Notes: a model not told the origin generated them from the letters alone. A stretch of DNA of 64,000 nt from Blautia massiliensis (ex Durand et al. 2017) (GCF_001487165.1 NZ_LN913006.1:1239293-1303292); one strand, 5' to 3'; positions 17,395 to 27,066 are shown, numbered from the stretch's first letter. A program made the numbers and translations.

Positions 17395-19533
17395 ATGGAA
17401 TGGAAGATTTATGAAGAATGGCTTGATATTACCCTGTACCGGCAGATGACGAACCTGATCTATAAGCTGTCATCTAATGAGGAAAAATATAAAATTTATA
17501 TGCAATTAAAAGAAAATGACATGTTTCTGGAAAAGCCGAAAGTAGACATGGAAACCGCTTATGGACTGCACTATCCGGGAGAAGTCCTGGAGCGCATTGG
17601 AGAACATCTGACCTTGACAAAGCAGACATACCGTGCCCTCGGACTTGCCCTGGCAAGGATGATGCCTTTACAGGAGACCTGTATGTTCAATGGGGCACAA
17701 AAGGATCTGTTTTGGAAAAAGATGAAACAGATTCTTGGAGAGAAAGACCTGTTTTTAATCAGTATCAATTATATCTGTGAGGAAAAGGAAAAGAATCGGT
17801 GGAAACAGGCCATGCATGCGTATCCATTTGAGCGAGCAGAAGAAATGCTGTTTGCCATGTCCATCCTCCCAGATGATGAAACACTGTGGGAAGGTATAAA
17901 ACAGAAACTTGCTGACAGCTTTTCAAAGAACCGGAAGATATCCGTATTTACTGAATGGAATCTTTTCGTGTGGATGGTAGGCAAAGTAATGAAAAAGCTT
18001 AAAGGGTATCGCAAAAAGGATCTGGATATCCTGAAACTGCTGGTAAAGTTAACAGGCATAAATGCTAAAAATGCGGATGCCGTTTTGGAAAAACGTATGT
18101 GTATGTTTGGATATTCCGACAAAGAGACCGCTTTTTTAAATTTTGTACTGATGTATTTTGTAGAGAGACCCGATCGGATAAGCCTTTCCGGGTTGACAGC
18201 AGAAAAAATTGGGCTGAATGTATTAGAGGCATTTTTGCCCGGAAAAGAGACATATCCAGAAGAAGCTTATGTACTTTGTTCACGGATTTTAAGAACATAT
18301 GGGAAACTTTCTGTCCGTATCGACGGTAAAGAACGGCTGGAAAAATGCATGAATGAAACGTTCAGGGTGGAAAATGTAAAAACGTTTCTTACGTTGTTTC
18401 CATTTAGAAGTAATGAACCGGAAGAGTGGCACTACATTGATCTGACAGAAGAAAAATGGGATACTCTGGTAAAAGAACTCTCTTCGGAAGAATTTGAAGC
18501 GTGTGTTACAGATACTCTGAAAGGCAAAACATACAGTACGAAAAGTTTGCTGAAGTATCTGGAACGTTATGAAAACCTTACAGGAAAAAGATACCAGGAT
18601 GTTTTCTGGAAAAAGAGTGAGCCGGAACTACATGTGGTTTTCAACCGGCTGATCCTGCATGGGATTTTGAATGGAAAAAAGTATCTGGAAGAGTTTGTAA
18701 AGGATTACAAAAATGAAGAGCCAGATTTGGAAAAGAAATGGGAATTTATGGCAGGATATTTAAAAAGTGAAATAAAGGGTCTTTGTAATGAGCATTCTTA
18801 TCCTATGCTGAAATTTCTGATCAATGAGATTGGAATGGATGGATGCGAATTCTTAAGCCCCTGGAGGATTTTAAAGGAAACTTTCTCCTTGGGATACTAT
18901 GCTATCCAACATAGAGAGTGCGAATTTTTTTCGCCAGTTCTGGGAAAAGAGGAACACCGGGAACTGTTTTCAATGGTAGAAAAGAAGTTTTTTTATGAAT
19001 ATCCGGATATTTATCCAGAATACCTGACGGCCTTACTTTTAAAGGAAAGTACAGCACTTTGGATGGAACAGTCAGAAGCATATGAGCTTTCCAAATTGCT
19101 TCTTCCATTTATAAGTGATTCTTATCGAAGAGAAACCCTGTATCAGAAATATATGACAGAAGAGGATCGGAAAAGATATCAGGAACGGAAAGAATGGCTA
19201 AAGGAACAGAAAAAACGGATAGATCACTGGAAAACTGAAAAAAACATCAAACAGCAGTTTAATCAGATATTACGGGAAAACAGAAAAACGGATAAGGAGA
19301 TTCAGTCTATTTATGAGTTTTACAAGAATGGTCGTTATTCATATGGCCATAAAAAGCTCTACTGTAAGATCGTTTCCTCGTATTTAAAAGATAATTTTGC
19401 AGGAACAGTGAAAAAGCTTATGGCAAAAAAGGAAGCTCTATATCTTCTTAAACTGGCAGAAAATATGTACCAGGACGAATGCATGGGGTTACCGGAGATT
19501 ACTGAATTAATAGAAAGGGCAGAGGTAGCGTGA
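17395..19533 (+). CDS. Large unknown helical protein A
   Basis: 712 residues from MEWKIYEEW at 17395, which has AGGAGG 7 bp upstream; the open frame begins earlier but would run through the terminator hairpin. The protein is rich in Lys, Glu and Leu, predicted almost entirely helical, with no signal peptide, membrane helix or nucleotide-binding motif that I can see. It overlaps the following gene (GCGTGATG). The pair of very large helical proteins directly downstream of the MoxR-vWA group looks like dedicated partners or clients, but this is only context. Confidence 0.6.
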   Translation: MEWKIYEEWLDITLYRQMTNLIYKLSSNEEKYKIYMQLKENDMFLEKPKVDMETAYGLHYPGEVLERIGEHLTLTKQTYRALGLALARMMPLQETCMFNGAQKDLFWKKMKQILGEKDLFLISINYICEEKEKNRWKQAMHAYPFERAEEMLFAMSILPDDETLWEGIKQKLADSFSKNRKISVFTEWNLFVWMVGKVMKKLKGYRKKDLDILKLLVKLTGINAKNADAVLEKRMCMFGYSDKETAFLNFVLMYFVERPDRISLSGLTAEKIGLNVLEAFLPGKETYPEEAYVLCSRILRTYGKLSVRIDGKERLEKCMNETFRVENVKTFLTLFPFRSNEPEEWHYIDLTEEKWDTLVKELSSEEFEACVTDTLKGKTYSTKSLLKYLERYENLTGKRYQDVFWKKSEPELHVVFNRLILHGILNGKKYLEEFVKDYKNEEPDLEKKWEFMAGYLKSEIKGLCNEHSYPMLKFLINEIGMDGCEFLSPWRILKETFSLGYYAIQHRECEFFSPVLGKEEHRELFSMVEKKFFYEYPDIYPEYLTALLLKESTALWMEQSEAYELSKLLLPFISDSYRRETLYQKYMTEEDRKRYQERKEWLKEQKKRIDHWKTEKNIKQQFNQILRENRKTDKEIQSIYEFYKNGRYSYGHKKLYCKIVSSYLKDNFAGTVKKLMAKKEALYLLKLAENMYQDECMGLPEITELIERAEVA

Positions 19534-21965
19534 TGATCGAAAGAATCTTAAAGCACATGAATATTTACAGGGAAATGAAAAATGCAGCAATTCCCCTGAA
19601 ACTGATAGGAAAGAAAGGGGAAGATTCCTGTATGAATGCGGCCAGACTGGTAAATCAGCAGGAACTTTCCAGTCTGATGGAGGGGTTAAATGAGGAGACG
19701 ATTTCTTCTTTGATGGACGATCCGGAAATACTCATCTCTTTAGGAAAAATGAACAAAAAGGATTTTTCTATTTTAGAACCAGACCGCATCAGAATGATCG
19801 TAGAATGTGCGGGAAATGAAAAGCTGTCCGAATTCCCCTATAAAAAGATTGAGAAAGTACTGGCAGATAAAGAAATCCCGGACCGGATCGTATATGTTTA
19901 TCTGAAATATTATGCTTTTCTGGAACCGAAAGAAGAGTTAAAGAAACAGCTTGTAGCAAGTCTTGAGACCTGCATTGGTGAGTTTGATGTTGCCCGTGCG
20001 GGAATAAAGATACGCATGCTTTTGATAAATCCGGCTTTTTCAACGGAGCTTCTTTATGAGCTGCTCAAGGATGAGGAATCATTGGCATCACTTTTGAAGC
20101 AGGATCTGATGGAACTTGTAAATTATTTATCCGAGTTTTGTGAAGAAACGGAAAGCTTAAATAAGAAACAGCTGGAAGAACTGAGCCGGCATCCAAAAGA
20201 AATTCGGAATGGACTGGAAGTGATTCTCACTCAGATTCCAAAAGAATGGCAGGCCTCTTTTCTTCACTTGTGGCTTTGGAACGAATCATTATATGCAGAC
20301 ATTCCAAAGCTGATAAGATTTTTGACAGGTCCGGATGCAGATTTTAAAAAGATTTCAAATGGAAAGGCAGCCTATGTGAACACTCTGTATGGAAATCCGC
20401 TTCCAGATATGGATCTTTATGAGCTGACTTTGGAAAAGACAGAGCTTATCCTGTATGCCATTACGAAACGGAAGAAACATTTCCTGGAACTTTTGCGAAA
20501 GAATGGAGACTGGCTCATAAACCTTGACAGGAATTCGTTGATTCTGGATGAAGAGGTTTATAAAAGATGCCTGAATCTTAATACTTTAAATGAGCAGAAT
20601 TTAAGGGATTGTGAATATATGGTAGTTCCCTGGAGAAAGAGTGAAGAATCACTGTTTTCGAAGCCTCGTGTATTTGAAGAATTGAAAATCCTGTACAATG
20701 TAAAAGCAGTATATATAGACCTGTATGATCGTTTAGCATACTCCAAAAGTGATGATCGTCTTCGGGTGATCCGTGAGTTGATAAAAAGAGACTGCCTGAC
20801 AGATGCATTAGAGGAAAATCAGGTTGAGCGATTGGCAGAAGCTTTGTCAAAAAAGCCGCTTTCCAGATGGATGCAGGAGGATTTTAAAAACATTCGAGAT
20901 CTTCGGCATGAAACAGCCATATGGATTCTGATATTTTTAATGGATTTTACTGAACTTTTAAAAGAGCTTACAAGGGATAATCAGGTTTACTTCCTTTTAC
21001 ATAATCAGAATCTTTTAAATGGCTGTTCCGGATTACCTGCATTGATGGACAAACTGCTGGCCCAGGATCCTTCCTGGAAGAATTTAAAGACAGAATTGAA
21101 TATTTCGGATGCTTTTGTCGTGGAAAATAAATCCAATATCCAGAAGTTCATTTATGAAGGTGGCGCTGAGATCATGACTTCCTTTCTGAACAGGCAGCCG
21201 AAAAAGAAGGAAGAGATCCGAAGAATCGTAAATGCTGAGTTATTAGGAAAATTCATGGAGCTGAAATACCATGGAGGAGATCTGGAACGGGAAATTGCTT
21301 TTCCAATAAAAAGAGATACAGAAGAAATCTGGAAAGAAAAGCTGTTGCGCGTGGATTGTGGATGGGAAATCTGGGAAGAGGACAGCCTGCTTCCGGTCAT
21401 GCAGATAGGAGAAGTACCGCTGCGCAGCTGCATTTCCTATCGGAATGGTCCAAATTGTGATTGTCTGTTATCCTGTTTTGATGCAAATAAAAAAATTATA
21501 TTTATCAAACACAATGGTAAAATTGTATTTCGTGCAATCCTCCGTCTGACAAAGGGATCTTTTGTAGCTGCGGATGAAAGGAAGACGATTGAGTTTGTTG
21601 ATGTGACTGTCAAAAGCGAACCACATGAAAATAAAGCAGAAGAACTGGTTTTGTTTTTGGAACGTTATTATCAAAGCGGACTTAGCGAACAGGAAATACG
21701 AAAAGCAGTAAATTTAACTGCTATGCTGGTAAAAGAAAAAGCAGAAAAACTTGGAGCAAGGCTTGTGCTTAGCAGCAGTTATAAGAATGTTCTGGAAAAT
21801 AAAAACTATGTTTTGACAAACTTTTATATGTATATTTCCGCATCTAAAAATGGAAGCCAGTATCTGGACAGCCTTGGAGGGGTCGCTGGTGTCAGTGCTT
21901 CCGGAAGCTATACCTGCAATACATTTTTGCTGGAAGCAGAAGAGAGGAGAGAAGAGAGCTTATGA
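19533..21965 (+). CDS. Large unknown helical protein B with compact C-terminal domain
   Basis: 810 residues from ATG 19533 (GTG 19530 also possible), overlapping the stop of the upstream gene. About 600 residues are helical repeats-like, with recurring LxxLL-type segments. The C-terminal 200 residues change character: RSCISYRNGPNCDCLLSC, then KIIFIKHNGKIVFRAILRL, then a helix and ASGSYTCNTFLL. This reads like a mixed alpha/beta domain with conserved Cys. No catalytic motif was recognised. An SD-rich GAGAGGAGAGAAG for the next gene lies at its 3' end. Confidence 0.6.
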   Translation: MIERILKHMNIYREMKNAAIPLKLIGKKGEDSCMNAARLVNQQELSSLMEGLNEETISSLMDDPEILISLGKMNKKDFSILEPDRIRMIVECAGNEKLSEFPYKKIEKVLADKEIPDRIVYVYLKYYAFLEPKEELKKQLVASLETCIGEFDVARAGIKIRMLLINPAFSTELLYELLKDEESLASLLKQDLMELVNYLSEFCEETESLNKKQLEELSRHPKEIRNGLEVILTQIPKEWQASFLHLWLWNESLYADIPKLIRFLTGPDADFKKISNGKAAYVNTLYGNPLPDMDLYELTLEKTELILYAITKRKKHFLELLRKNGDWLINLDRNSLILDEEVYKRCLNLNTLNEQNLRDCEYMVVPWRKSEESLFSKPRVFEELKILYNVKAVYIDLYDRLAYSKSDDRLRVIRELIKRDCLTDALEENQVERLAEALSKKPLSRWMQEDFKNIRDLRHETAIWILIFLMDFTELLKELTRDNQVYFLLHNQNLLNGCSGLPALMDKLLAQDPSWKNLKTELNISDAFVVENKSNIQKFIYEGGAEIMTSFLNRQPKKKEEIRRIVNAELLGKFMELKYHGGDLEREIAFPIKRDTEEIWKEKLLRVDCGWEIWEEDSLLPVMQIGEVPLRSCISYRNGPNCDCLLSCFDANKKIIFIKHNGKIVFRAILRLTKGSFVAADERKTIEFVDVTVKSEPHENKAEELVLFLERYYQSGLSEQEIRKAVNLTAMLVKEKAEKLGARLVLSSSYKNVLENKNYVLTNFYMYISASKNGSQYLDSLGGVAGVSASGSYTCNTFLLEAEERREESL

Positions 21966-22174
21966 ATATACGAAGAGCAGGAAGAAAAGTAGTAAAAAAC
22001 CTACATAAAGAGTATGGCATATATCGGATCGGTTTTGTAAATATTTATGGTGAAGAAGATGAAACAGAATTGGACGCCATGAACATCAATGATCTGGAAA
22101 GATTATGGCTGTCTCTTTGTCCGGAATTTGAGTGCAAGGGAAACAGTGTATGCTATGTGGAACGGGTAGGTTAA
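21962..22174 (+). CDS. Small unknown protein
   Basis: 70 residues starting MNIRRAGRKVV, overlapping the upstream stop by 4 bp (ATGA) with a GAGGAGAGAAGAG site. Basic N-terminus, acidic middle (GEEDETELDAMN), Cys-containing end. Last gene of the accessory operon; function unknown. Confidence 0.55.
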   Translation: MNIRRAGRKVVKNLHKEYGIYRIGFVNIYGEEDETELDAMNINDLERLWLSLCPEFECKGNSVCYVERVG

Positions 22175-22207
22175 AAAACACCCGATGCAACTCGGGGAAA
22201 AAGTGTC

Positions 22208-22236
22208 TTGTAAAGGTCATTCATTGATGCTAAGAT
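22208..22236 (+). promoter_or_regulatory. Candidate promoter of the Rpn-like nuclease gene
   Basis: TTGTAA (22208-22213), 17-bp spacer, TAAGAT (22231-22236), about 70 bp before the start. A small CCCGA/TCGGG hairpin at 22181-22196 just upstream may end the preceding operon, although it lacks a T-run. Confidence 0.4.
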
Positions 22237-22307
22237 AAAATAAACAAAAGCTTTTTCGAAAATTTCTTCATAACATAAAAAGAATAAAGTGGGAGGTGAC
22301 AGCGAAC

Positions 22308-23153
22308 GTGGCAGATGAAAAAATTGTGCCAGAGAACGGATTGGAAGTACGTTACGAAAGATATAAAGGTATTATTAAGAATTTTACACTCATGAGTGAC
22401 ATATTTATGAGAAATGTTTTCAAACAGAGAGAATGCCTGGAATATGTTCTGCAGGTCATTATGGAAAAACAGGATCTGAAAGTAATTGAGCAGATCATCC
22501 AGAAGGATTATAAGAATCTGCAGGGACGATCCGCAATCATGGACTGTGTTGCCAGAGATTCCGAAGGCAAACAGTTTGATGTGGAGATCCAGCAGGATAA
22601 TGAAGGTGCATCACCTAAGAGGGCACGTTACCATAGTGGTTTGATGGACATGAACACTCTAAATCCAGGTCAGGATTTTGATGAATTACCGGAAAGCTAT
22701 GTGATTTTTATTACCAGGGACGACATCCTTGGGTATGGTTTTCCTATTTACCATATTGACAGGCATATCAAAGAAGCCGATGATAGCTTTCAGGACGAAG
22801 CACATATTATATATGTGAATTCCAGAAAACAGGAAGACACAGAACTTGGGAGACTTATGCATGATCTGCATTGTAAGAATGCGGATGAAATGCACAGTCC
22901 AGTTCTTGCAAAGAGGGTACATGAATTAAAAGACACGCAGAAAGGGGTTGAGCTTATGTGCCATGAAATGGAAAAAATTTATAGCGAAGGAATGGAAAGC
23001 GGCGAAAAGCGCGGTGAATTAAAGGCTAAAAAGGAAACAGCCCTTTCACTTGCTGAAATGGGATTACCTGTTGAAAAAATCGCAAAAGCTGTAAACCATA
23101 ATGTGAAAGACGTCCAGAAGTGGATTGACGAAACTTTGTGTGTAACAAAATAA
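22308..23153 (+). CDS. Rpn-family PD-(D/E)XK nuclease / transposase-like protein
   Basis: 281 residues. The segment NFTLMSDIFMRNVFKQ, the core IMDCVARDSEGKQFDVEIQQ (D and E-x-Q of the PD-(D/E)XK fold) and YHSGLMDMNTL are typical of Rpn/PDDEXK_2 proteins, which are recombination-promoting nucleases related to YhgA-like transposase annotations. The C-terminus has a GELKAKKETALSLAEMGL helix and a helix-turn-helix-like KAVNHNVKDVQKWI. Start GTG 22308 is preferred because GGAGGTGA lies 7 bp upstream; GTG 22296 overlaps that site. A diverged copy of the last quarter occurs at 31053. Confidence 0.8.
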   Translation: MADEKIVPENGLEVRYERYKGIIKNFTLMSDIFMRNVFKQRECLEYVLQVIMEKQDLKVIEQIIQKDYKNLQGRSAIMDCVARDSEGKQFDVEIQQDNEGASPKRARYHSGLMDMNTLNPGQDFDELPESYVIFITRDDILGYGFPIYHIDRHIKEADDSFQDEAHIIYVNSRKQEDTELGRLMHDLHCKNADEMHSPVLAKRVHELKDTQKGVELMCHEMEKIYSEGMESGEKRGELKAKKETALSLAEMGLPVEKIAKAVNHNVKDVQKWIDETLCVTK

Positions 23154-23173
23154 TTGAAAAATCATTATAAAAG

Positions 23174-23200
23174 GGCAGGTCTGATTAGACTTGCCTTTTT
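23174..23200 (+). terminator. Terminator after the Rpn-like gene
   Basis: GGCAGGTCT (23174-23182), loop GATT, AGACTTGCC (23187-23195) with one G-U pair, then TTTTT. A diverged version follows the gene fragment at 31299-31321. Confidence 0.8.
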
Positions 23201-23405
23201 GCAATACAGTATATTTAGTTTTTTCAAAAAAGATGAAGGAGCAAATATGGGAAAAAGATTTGTTCGAATAAATACTTTCTTTGTCTATAATTTGTGATTT
23301 TTGTTGTTTTATTTCGTATTATTTTTAAGAGTTAAAATTGCGTATTTAAAATTCAAACTCTAATTGTAACAAAATAGTTCTAGCCCAAAATTAGAAGGAG
23401 AACAT

Positions 23406-23790
23406 ATGCATATGATCATCAAAAAAAGAAAAATGTCTATCTTTATTGCAAAGTCCTTACATTGCCCCATATTCAATCAAAAGTATAGATAATGAAGCGT
23501 TACATGAAGAAGAATTGGAAAAAATAGTTGTTTCAGCCAATGAACTCACAGTCCATTCCGTTGAAAAAAATTGCAACAATATCGTATTCGTTGCCATAAG
23601 AATGGTAATATAGCTGCTTTTACAATGAAAAATTTTACAAAAGATCAATTATTTTTAACTGAATACCTGCAAAATAAACTGCATTCATTTAATGAATTGA
23701 TATATTTCCCTAAAAATCAAGGTTTTTATAGGATTTTGAAACAAAAACAGGTAGTATTTGACACTACCTTTCAAAAATGGGAGGGGAACA
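23406..23790 (+). pseudogene. Broken small gene upstream of the MBL gene
   Basis: AGAAGGAG precedes ATG 23406. The reading that makes sense shifts frame: SPYIAPYSIKSIDNEALHEE, then ELEKIVVSANELTVHSVEK in one frame, and LQQYRIRCHKNGNIAAF, then KDQLFLTEYLQNKLHSF and FPKNQGFYRILKQKQ in the next. The switch falls in an A7 run near 23564-23570, consistent with loss of one A. A second shift is needed near the start. Protein not recognised. It was probably the first gene of the MBL-protease operon. The stretch 23201-23405 is AT-rich and holds no gene I can support. Confidence 0.45.
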
Positions 23791-24516
23791 ATGGAAATAA
23801 ACGGAGTTACCATACAGATGCTCCCTGCTGCTTCAGGAGACTGTATATATTTGGAATTTCCAGATTCCGATTTTAGAATGTTGATTGATGGAGGTTATGC
23901 CAAAACCTATCAAAAGTACTTGAAAAAATTTTTGCTCAAACTGGCTGCCGAAGGAAAACGATTAAATTTAATCGTAGTCACTCATATAGATGATGATCAT
24001 ATCAGTGGAATTAGGGCATTATTGAAAGAGAACGGGGATTCGAGAAACCCTAAAATCATAGAGATTGATGAAATCTGGTTTAACAGTTTGAATCAATGTA
24101 TTACGTCTCGAAACGCAGAACAAGGGATGTCCTTTGCAGTCAAAATCATTTTAAAAAGTATGTGTTCAACAGACATTGATTTTGAATGTGAATATAAAAA
24201 GCAAAATATAAGTTATACCAACGGAAAAAATCTCGCAGAGCTCATTCAAGCCGGAGGATACCGTTGGAATGCATCAGTTGTAAATAATTTAGTGAGTAAG
24301 GGACAAATTGTCCAATTTGGAGATCTAAAAATCACAATATTAAATCCAGGTATCGAAACATTAACTAAGATGGGTAAAAAATGGCTTTATCATTTAAAAC
24401 AAATAAACTCAAATAATATAGAAATCACTAGAGACCCATTGTTTGATGCTGCCTTTGAGGGGTTTTTATTAAATAATGAAAAAAATATAGAGTTTAAACA
24501 GGAAAATATTTCGTAA
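23791..24516 (+). pseudogene. MBL-fold hydrolase gene, 5' part, interrupted by IS66
   Basis: From MEINGVTIQMLPAASGD at 23791 (site GGGAGGGGAACA) the frame encodes a metallo-beta-lactamase fold: LIDGG, then THIDDDH at residues 64-70 with the HxDxDH metal-binding variant common in ComEC-like MBL proteins. Reading stops at TAA inside the left end of the inserted IS66 element. Removing the element and one 8-bp repeat joins it exactly in frame to 27067-27481, for a 378-residue protein. This kind of MBL gene next to a trypsin-like protease resembles phage-defence operons. As it stands the gene is disrupted. Confidence 0.8.
24505..24512 (+). repeat. IS66 target-site duplication, left copy
   Basis: AATATTTC directly before the left IS66 end; an identical copy is at 27059-27066. 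Eight bp is the usual length for IS66-family duplications. Confidence 0.95.
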
Positions 24517-24626
24517 GCGTCCAATAAGAGGGTGTATCGAAATTTCTGGCTGTTGCATGTAAACTATTGATTAGAGTTTTGGGAGTTGACTCTAAAAACT
24601 CTAAATCTAATCTAAGGAGCAGGCTT

Positions 24627-25025
24627 ATGAATCTTTCTTCTTTGACTCCAGACAAACAGGTGAAACTTCAATACTGGCTGGATGTAATACGGCAATGCAG
24701 GGCCTCAGGACTGACAAATCAGATCTGGTGTGAACAACACGATATCTCTTTGAAAAGTTATTATTACTGGCTTTCCAAAATTCGAAAGCTTGCCCTGGAA
24801 GAAGTGCCCCGTAAGAAAAACGGCATCCACATGTGTACAGACCAACAGTCAACTGCTTTAACGGAATCCCCGGCTGAGTTTGCGGAGCTTTCACTTCCGG
24901 ACAGAAACATTTCCCGTTCCACTCCTGCAGCCATACTTCATATCGGATCCATAACAGTGGAACTTTATGAAGGCACATCTGCCCAGATGCTGGAAAACAT
25001 TCTGAAAGCCGTGCAGTCATGTTAG
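24627..25025 (+). CDS. tnpA: IS66 transposition protein TnpA
   Basis: 132 residues starting MNLSSLTPDKQ behind TAAGGAG; the open frame begins earlier at 24567 but without a site. The N-terminus has the helix-turn-helix pattern of IS66 OrfA (RQCRASGLTNQIWCEQHDIS, then YYYWLSKIRKL), a DNA-binding accessory protein. It overlaps tnpB by 7 bp, as usual in the family. Confidence 0.85.
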   Translation: MNLSSLTPDKQVKLQYWLDVIRQCRASGLTNQIWCEQHDISLKSYYYWLSKIRKLALEEVPRKKNGIHMCTDQQSTALTESPAEFAELSLPDRNISRSTPAAILHIGSITVELYEGTSAQMLENILKAVQSC

Positions 25026-25390
25026 GAGATCTTTCCCATGTGGAGAAAATCTATATCCGATGCGGCTACACCGATATGAGGAAGCAGCTCAATGGCTTGC
25101 TGGATATCATCCAGTACAACTTCAAACTGGATCCTTACAGCAATTCCTTATTCCTGTTCTGTGGAAAGAGGGCTGACCGGATCAAAGCAGTCCATTACGA
25201 GGAAGACGGTTTCTGCCTTTTATACAAACGGTACGAAAACGGACGTCTCCAATGGCCGCGGACCGGCGAAGAAGCAAAACAGATTTCTGATCAGCAGCTG
25301 CGCTGGCTTCTGGAAGGTTTGAACCCGGAGCAGCCAAAGGCGGTTCAGAAATGGCTCCCGCATAAGTCTGAAAATACTGAAAATCCTTAG
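25019..25390 (+). CDS. tnpB: IS66 transposition protein TnpB
   Basis: 123 residues. The signature of the IS66 Orf2 family is clear: YIRCGYTDMRKQLNGL near the start, LFLFCGKRADRIKAVHYEEDG, then LLYKRYENGRLQWP. It is an accessory protein required for IS66 transposition. Full length and overlapping tnpA, preceded by a weak site inside tnpA. Confidence 0.9.
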   Translation: MLGDLSHVEKIYIRCGYTDMRKQLNGLLDIIQYNFKLDPYSNSLFLFCGKRADRIKAVHYEEDGFCLLYKRYENGRLQWPRTGEEAKQISDQQLRWLLEGLNPEQPKAVQKWLPHKSENTENP

Positions 25391-25456
25391 AAATGCTGGG
25401 AAATCTGACGATTCTATGTTATAATAATCCTATCGAAACGAAAGGGTTTTCAGGTT

Positions 25457-26992
25457 ATGTCAGCTACGGAACAGGAGTATAAAAATCATATCAAAGAACT
25501 GGAACAGCAGGTCCGGCTCCTGAAAGAGCAGGTTGATTTCCTGACCCGTAAACTTTATGGAACAAAATCCGAGAAGACATCTACTCTCGAAATCGAGGGG
25601 CAGATGTCTCTTTTTAATGAAATCGAAACCTGTGCGGATCCTGATGCACACGAACTGGAGCTTGTTGAGATAGAGAAGCACCTACGTAAAAGGAAGTACA
25701 CCGGTCAGCGGGAAGAACTGGTAAAAAATCTCCCTCACAGCAAAGTACTCCATACCATAGATGAAAGGGAACAGATATGCGATAACTGCGGGAGTACGAT
25801 GGTGAAAGTAGGGGAAGAATTCGTCCGCACAGAAGTACAGTTTATCCCTGCAAAACTCAAGGTGATTGACCATTACCGGGAAACGTATGAATGCAGGTCA
25901 TGCCGGAAAAACGGAACTCTTTATATGGAGAAGGCTCCGGTGCCATATCCTCCCGTCCTGCATTCTCTGGCATCTGCATCTACCATCACCTGGCTCATCC
26001 ACCAGAAGTTTGAATTAAGCATCCCGCTGTACAGACAGGAAAAAGAATGGGAGGCTTTGGGATTACGTTTAAGCAGAGCGACTATGTCAAACTGGCTTCT
26101 GGTTGTCTATCGGGACTGGCTTATACACATCGTCCACCGTCTGAAGCTGGAACTTCTGAAACAGAGATACCTTCATATCGATGAAACACATGTACAGGTG
26201 CTGAAAGAACCGGGACGGAAAAATACGTCCGATTCCTATATGTGGGTTTACTGCAGCATCAGAGATGCCGTAAATCCCATCCGCTACTTCGAGTACCAGC
26301 CGGGACGAAGCGGGAAATATCCGGAAGCGTTTCTGAGGGAATATGAAGGTTATATCCATACAGACGCTTACTCCGGATACAATGCAGTTTCAGGAGTAAA
26401 AAGATGTCTTTGCTATACGCATCTGCGCCGGGCTTTCGTGGATGCGCTCCCAAAAGACATCCATAATTCGGAAGCATCAAAAGCAGCGGAAGCAATCCTC
26501 CGTCTGAATCAACTCTTTAACATAGAGTCAGAGTTGGAGGCGCTCCCTCCTGATCAGAAGAAAAAAGAACGTCTTATCCGCGAGAAACCGCTTCTCGAGG
26601 CTTTTTGGTCATGGGCAGAAAAAAGTGCCATCGGAGAGCTGCCGAAATCCAAACTTTCAAAAGCTTTTCATTACGCCTTAAATAACCGCGAAGGTTTTTG
26701 GAATTATCTGGAAGACGGGAATTGTTCCATCAGTAATTCGCTTGCGGAAAACTGTATCCGTCCCTTTGTGATCGGCAGAAAGAACTGGCTGTTCTCCGGC
26801 AGTCCGAAAGGGGCGGAAGCCAGTGCAGGAATCTATACACTGGTAGAGACAGCGAAAGCGAATGGGCTTGCCCCGATGAAATATATAAAATATATCCTGT
26901 CCGACATGCCGGGGAGTGCTTTTCTTGAACATCCTGAATATCTGGATGATTATTTGCCTTGGAATCCTCTTGTAAAAGAATTCTGTCGATAA
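25457..26992 (+). CDS. tnpC: IS66 transposase TnpC (DDE)
   Basis: 511 residues. Leucine-zipper-like N-terminal coiled coil (HIKELEQQVRLLKEQVDFL), an internal zinc-finger CDNCG...CRSC (about 110-150), and a DDE nuclease core with YLHIDETHVQVL and HTDAYSGYN. The C-terminus carries the NCIRPFVIGRKNWLFSGSPK block. It also contains GQMSLFNE at about residue 48, a match to the beta-clamp binding motif, suggesting targeting to replication forks. Catalyses cut-and-paste/copy-paste movement of the element. Confidence 0.93.
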   Translation: MSATEQEYKNHIKELEQQVRLLKEQVDFLTRKLYGTKSEKTSTLEIEGQMSLFNEIETCADPDAHELELVEIEKHLRKRKYTGQREELVKNLPHSKVLHTIDEREQICDNCGSTMVKVGEEFVRTEVQFIPAKLKVIDHYRETYECRSCRKNGTLYMEKAPVPYPPVLHSLASASTITWLIHQKFELSIPLYRQEKEWEALGLRLSRATMSNWLLVVYRDWLIHIVHRLKLELLKQRYLHIDETHVQVLKEPGRKNTSDSYMWVYCSIRDAVNPIRYFEYQPGRSGKYPEAFLREYEGYIHTDAYSGYNAVSGVKRCLCYTHLRRAFVDALPKDIHNSEASKAAEAILRLNQLFNIESELEALPPDQKKKERLIREKPLLEAFWSWAEKSAIGELPKSKLSKAFHYALNNREGFWNYLEDGNCSISNSLAENCIRPFVIGRKNWLFSGSPKGAEASAGIYTLVETAKANGLAPMKYIKYILSDMPGSAFLEHPEYLDDYLPWNPLVKEFCR

Positions 26993-27031
26993 CCGTTGAC
27001 CTTTTAGTATAAAAGGCTGACGGTTATTTTT
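26990..27031 (+). terminator. Terminator at the right end of IS66
   Basis: TAACCGT (26990-26996) pairs with ACGGTTA (27020-27026), with an inner CCTTTT/AAAAGG stem, then TTTTT. Confidence 0.75.
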
Positions 27032-27066
27032 CTATACACTGTTTTATTTGACGCTTACAATATTTC

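Larger units (their letters stand above)
24513..27058 (+). mobile_element. Complete IS66-family insertion sequence
   Basis: 2546 bp bounded by imperfect inverted ends: left GTAAGCGTCCAATAAGAG, right (reverse complement) GTAAGCGTCAAATAAAAC. It is flanked by the 8-bp duplication AATATTTC. It carries the standard IS66 trio tnpA, tnpB and tnpC in one orientation with a terminator near the right end. All three frames are intact, so the element may be active and insertion recent. It splits the MBL-fold gene. Confidence 0.95.
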
